Shown in pieces: positions 61,375 to 64,000 of a stretch of DNA of 64,000 bases (position 1 is its first letter; every line of letters begins with the position of its first letter). Location of the stretch: positions 248,001 to 312,000 of the forward strand of contig NZ_MODW01000002.1 of the NCBI RefSeq assembly GCF_001866135.1, in the 5' to 3' direction. The notes below the pieces were generated by a model. It saw only the letters and a program-made list of their open reading frames with translations, had not been told where the DNA came from and did not search any database. The translations under genes were made by a program, and so were the position numbers. Source of the stretch: Microbacterium sp. LCT-H2. GTDB lineage: Bacteria; Actinomycetota; Actinomycetes; Actinomycetales; Microbacteriaceae.

Positions 61375-62174
61375 GCGACGGCTCCGACCAGGCGCAGGAT
61401 CGCTCCGAGGTCATCGACGGCGTCGGCCGGAGTGCGGGGCGCGAAGCCCGCGATGGTCGCCCCGGCGAGGGGGACGCGGCTCCGGAGCTCCCGGATCGCC
61501 GTGCTCAGGGACGCGGGAGTCACGCCGAACGGTACGGCGGCGGAGACTCCGGTGAACGACGCCGGGTCGAGGACGTCGACGTCGATGTGCACCCACACCC
61601 GCTGCGCGCCCGTGGCCTGCACGGCGTCCGCGAGCGCCCCCGGGTCGTCGAGGTCTGCCACGCCGACGTTCCGGAGACGGTCCAGCTCGTCTGCTTCGGC
61701 GTCGTCCACGTTGCGGACCCCCACGGTGACGACACGGTCACGGGGAAGACCGGGGGAGAGGGCGAGCTGCGGTTCTCCCTCTCCGAGGACCGCGCGCAGG
61801 GCCATGCCGGAGAACGCTCCGGACGGCGACGTCTCCGGAGTGTGCAGATCGGCGTGCGCATCGCACCAGACCACGGCGAGGTCGTCGGTGCCGCCGGGGA
61901 GCGTGTCGAGGGCGGCGACGGTGATGCTGCAGTCGCCGCCGATCAGCACGGTGCCTGCTTCGAGATGTCCGGCGACCAGCTCGCGCGTGCGTGCGAGGGC
62001 GCTGAGCCGCCGGACACCCGTGCCCAGCGCCTCACCGGCTTCGACTGGAACGTCGAGGATGGTCGTCGCCGCACGCGGCAGATCGCCGGCGATCGCCGAC
62101 GCGCCGTCGACGAGGAGCATCGCGCGCGCGGCGGGCGAACCCTGCCACTGCGGCACGACCAGGAAACGCACCAT
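61371..62174 (-). CDS. Arginase/ureohydrolase-family protein with GGDC variant
   Basis: The protein has 267 residues in the ureohydrolase fold. Metal-site motifs are DAHADLHTP and HIDVDVLDP. The first motif is GGDCS where arginases have GGDHS, so one Mn ligand His is replaced by Cys. The amidinohydrolase substrate is therefore uncertain. The gene is coupled to the HExxH gene downstream and separated from pspA by a hairpin. Confidence 0.85.
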   Translation of the reverse strand: MVRFLVVPQWQGSPAARAMLLVDGASAIAGDLPRAATTILDVPVEAGEALGTGVRRLSALARTRELVAGHLEAGTVLIGGDCSITVAALDTLPGGTDDLAVVWCDAHADLHTPETSPSGAFSGMALRAVLGEGEPQLALSPGLPRDRVVTVGVRNVDDAEADELDRLRNVGVADLDDPGALADAVQATGAQRVWVHIDVDVLDPASFTGVSAAVPFGVTPASLSTAIRELRSRVPLAGATIAGFAPRTPADAVDDLGAILRLVGAVA

Positions 62175-62197
62175 GGGGGACCTCCCGGAGACGGAAC

Positions 62198-62231
62198 CGC
62201 GGATGCCCGGGCGTGCACCCGGGCATCCGCG
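62198..62231 (-). terminator. pspA terminator hairpin
   Basis: A perfect stem of 14 bp (62198-62211 with 62218-62231) with a 6-nt loop lies between the pspA stop and the arginase start on the minus strand. Confidence 0.8.
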
Positions 62232-62237
62232 TCGGTG

Positions 62238-62981
62238 TCAGTTGCCTTCGAGCGCCTGACGCGGCGCGCTGCCGCCGGCCTTCAGCTCGGCGAGGCGCGC
62301 CTCGACCTCGGTCAGCTCGCCGAGATCCTCGAGGCTCTCGAACTGCGCGTCGAGGCTCGAGGCGGCCAGCTCCGCCTTGCCCTGGGCAAGAGCCTCCTGG
62401 CGGCGGACCTTGTCCTCGAACCGGCCGAGCTCGCTGGTGGGGTCGAGCACGTTGATGGAGCTGACCGCGTCCTGCACCTTGGTCTGTGCCTCGGCGACCT
62501 TGGCGCGGGCGAGCAGCTCGCTGCGCTTGTTCTTCAGCTCGTTGAGCTTGTCCTTCATGCCGTTCAGGCCGCTCTTGAGCTTGTCGACGATCTCGGTCTG
62601 GGCGGCGATCTGCGGCTCGGCGCTCGTCGCCTCCCGCTCGGCGCTGATCTGGCGCTGCAGGGCGATCTTCGCGAGGTTGTCGAACTTGTCGGCGTCGGCG
62701 GTGTTGCCCGCGCCGCGCATCTCGTCGGCCTTGCGGCTGGCGGCGAGGGCCTTGTTGCCCCATTCGTTGGCCGCCTGCACGTCTTCCTCGTGGTCGCGCT
62801 CCAGCAGCCGCAGGTTGCCGATGGTCTCCGCGATGGCGGACTCGGCGTCGGCGATGCTGTTGGTGTAGTCGCGGACGAGCTGGTCGAGCATCTTCTGCGG
62901 GTCCTCCGCAGAGTCCAGGAGGGCGTTGATGTTCGCGCGGACGAGGGTGGAGATCCGTCCGAAGATGGACTGCTTGGTCAT
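62238..62981 (-). CDS. pspA: PspA/IM30-family membrane-remodelling protein
   Basis: The protein has 247 residues. It is nearly all helical with the IM30 N-terminus (FGRISTLVRANINALLDSAEDPQKMLDQLVRDY) and long coiled coil. PspA binds stressed membranes and forms ESCRT-III-like assemblies. AAAGGA lies about 8 nt before the ATG. It follows the TPM-domain gene on the same strand, with a 59-bp gap, a frequent actinobacterial pairing. Confidence 0.92.
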   Translation of the reverse strand: MTKQSIFGRISTLVRANINALLDSAEDPQKMLDQLVRDYTNSIADAESAIAETIGNLRLLERDHEEDVQAANEWGNKALAASRKADEMRGAGNTADADKFDNLAKIALQRQISAEREATSAEPQIAAQTEIVDKLKSGLNGMKDKLNELKNKRSELLARAKVAEAQTKVQDAVSSINVLDPTSELGRFEDKVRRQEALAQGKAELAASSLDAQFESLEDLGELTEVEARLAELKAGGSAPRQALEGN

Positions 62982-63040
62982 GCGTGGTTCCTTTCAGAGG
63001 GGCGTCTTCGAGAGCTTGGCGTATGTGTCTGTGCGGGGGA

Positions 63041-64000
63041 TCAGAAGCGTCGACCTCCGGAGCGTCCGCGTCCGCCGCCCCCGCGGGATCCGCCTCCGCC
63101 GAAGCCGGAGCTGCGGAAGCCGCCCGAGGAGCGCCAGCCGCTGCTGCGCCGGGACGAGCCGCCGCCCCCGCCGCCGGCGAGGAGTCCGCCGATGATCCCG
63201 CCGAGGATGTCGCCACCGATGCCGGAGCCGCCGGAGCGGGACCCGGAGCCGCCGAAGACTCCGCCCCAGCCGTCGTCCGGATAGCCGCCGGGGGTGTACG
63301 CGCGCAGATCGGCCTGCGCGGCGGACGTGGCCTGGCGTGCGAGATCGAGGGCGCGCTGGGCCTCGGCGAGGGCCTTCTCGACATCCGACGTGCGCAGGGT
63401 GAGGGCCTGGGTCAACGCGGCGTCGGCAGCGGCGAGGCGCGTGCGGGCGGTGGAGCCCACGGTGCCGCGGCGCGTCTCGATGAACTCCCGGGCGGCCCGG
63501 ACCTCGGAGGCCGCCTGGGCGAGGGTCTGCTCCAGGAGCTGCTGGGCCCGTCGAGCGCGCTCCACGGCTTCGTGTCCGTGCGCGATCGCACCGTCGATCT
63601 GCGCGTTCGCCGCCGTGAGGGCGTCGAGGGCCCGCTGCGGGTTGCGAGGCGTCGCGACGAGATCGGCCTGTGCCCTCTGCAACTGTGCGGTCACCGTCTG
63701 GGTGGCACTCGCCAGGGCACCGGTCGGGTCGGGCAGTTGCGCTGCCGCAGCGACATCGCCCTGGAGCTCGGCGACGAGCGCCTGCGCCTGCGCCTCGATG
63801 CCGGTCAGCTCGGTGCCGAGCGCGGTGATCGCCTGGATCAGCTGCGCCGCCTGCGCCACCGCCTGCTCGGCCGTGCGGATCGCGAACGCCGCTTCACCGG
63901 TGCGCCCGTTCGCGAGGGCCTGGGCCGCGGCGTCGATCGCCCGATCGGCCAAGGCTGCGCGCTCCTGGGCCTGAGCCGGGTTGTCCGTCACGGTGATCAG
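63041..64000 (-). CDS. TPM-domain protein, C-terminal part (5' end outside window)
   Basis: The frame is open to the right edge; codons before the in-frame GTG at 63991 continue the same protein, so the start lies outside. The visible 319 or so residues are a helical Ala/Gln/Arg-rich region, then a Gly/Ser/Arg-rich tail ending GGRGRSGGRRF. That tail and the following pspA gene are characteristic of large secreted/membrane TPM-domain proteins, whose signal peptide and TPM domain would lie beyond the window. It is paralogous in its helical region to the protein at 17503-18831. Confidence 0.7.
   Translation of the reverse strand: MITVTDNPAQAQERAALADRAIDAAAQALANGRTGEAAFAIRTAEQAVAQAAQLIQAITALGTELTGIEAQAQALVAELQGDVAAAAQLPDPTGALASATQTVTAQLQRAQADLVATPRNPQRALDALTAANAQIDGAIAHGHEAVERARRAQQLLEQTLAQAASEVRAAREFIETRRGTVGSTARTRLAAADAALTQALTLRTSDVEKALAEAQRALDLARQATSAAQADLRAYTPGGYPDDGWGGVFGGSGSRSGGSGIGGDILGGIIGGLLAGGGGGGSSRRSSGWRSSGGFRSSGFGGGGSRGGGGRGRSGGRRF

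Noticed and set aside
1..64000. tRNA, rRNA, CRISPR arrays, insertion sequences
   Set aside because: No cloverleaf-like segments, regularly spaced repeats, transposase frames or rRNA signatures were recognised on reading.

Overview
The window is high-GC, tightly packed chromosomal DNA of an actinobacterium. The protein families and their order fit Microbacteriaceae, most likely Microbacterium. Supporting lineage markers are MtrAB-LpqB, a WhiB1-like protein, a PdtaS-like kinase, a SigH/RshA (SigR/RsrA) pair, a multifunctional Kgd, GuaB1, DUF3499 and an Rv3235-family protein. From memory, much of the left half keeps the gene neighbourhood of the M. tuberculosis Rv3219-Rv3259 region, so it is core chromosome. 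I saw no rRNA, tRNA, IS element, phage gene or CRISPR array.

Layout. 1-4.4 kb: C-terminal part of a large membrane glycosyltransferase with DUF5719, a metallopeptidase-family protein and DUF3499. 4.4-11.7 kb: an envelope-associated cluster, with RDD and SpoIIM proteins head to head and a five-gene minus-strand operon (membrane protein, DUF4129, DUF4350, MoxR ATPase, DUF58). 11.8-22.6 kb: mtrA-mtrB-lpqB, comF, hpf, a coiled-coil protein, a PadR regulator and secA. 22.6-29.6 kb: an aminotransferase, an orphan CpaE-like/SAF pair, small hypotheticals flanked by three perfect DnaA boxes, pdtaS, whiB1 and a small membrane protein. 29.6-38.6 kb: bcp, rsgA-aroA, sigH-rshA, an Eis-like acetyltransferase and kgd. 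38.7-48.1 kb: guaB1, two CNNM/CorC-type proteins behind a short upstream ORF, an OYE-family oxidoreductase, nnrD, a GT87-like protein, a thiamine-binding protein, an MFS exporter and a NUDIX hydrolase. 48.1-53 kb: metX, metY, an SDR, ung and a GNAT. 53-58 kb: a five-gene peptide/nickel-type ABC importer. 58-64 kb: an alpha/beta hydrolase, a carboxymuconolactone decarboxylase-family protein, a tyrosine phosphatase, an iron-box-controlled SIP-like protein, an HExxH protein, an arginase-family protein, PspA and the 3' part of a TPM-domain gene.

Gene expression signals are the most distinctive aspect. At least 17 genes begin with ATG or GTG placed exactly 6 or 7 nt after a TAnnnT hexamer, the layout of leaderless transcription. 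In four places the stop codon of the upstream gene is itself the TAA/TAG of that hexamer. sigH has a perfect SigR-type promoter (GGAAT-N18-GTT) plus a second internal promoter/start, predicting two isoforms. The first CNNM gene is coupled by TGATG to a 22-codon leader ORF starting Met-Asp-Asp-Pro-Pro. A DtxR/IdeR-like iron box precedes the SIP-like gene. All of these regulatory calls are predictions from sequence.
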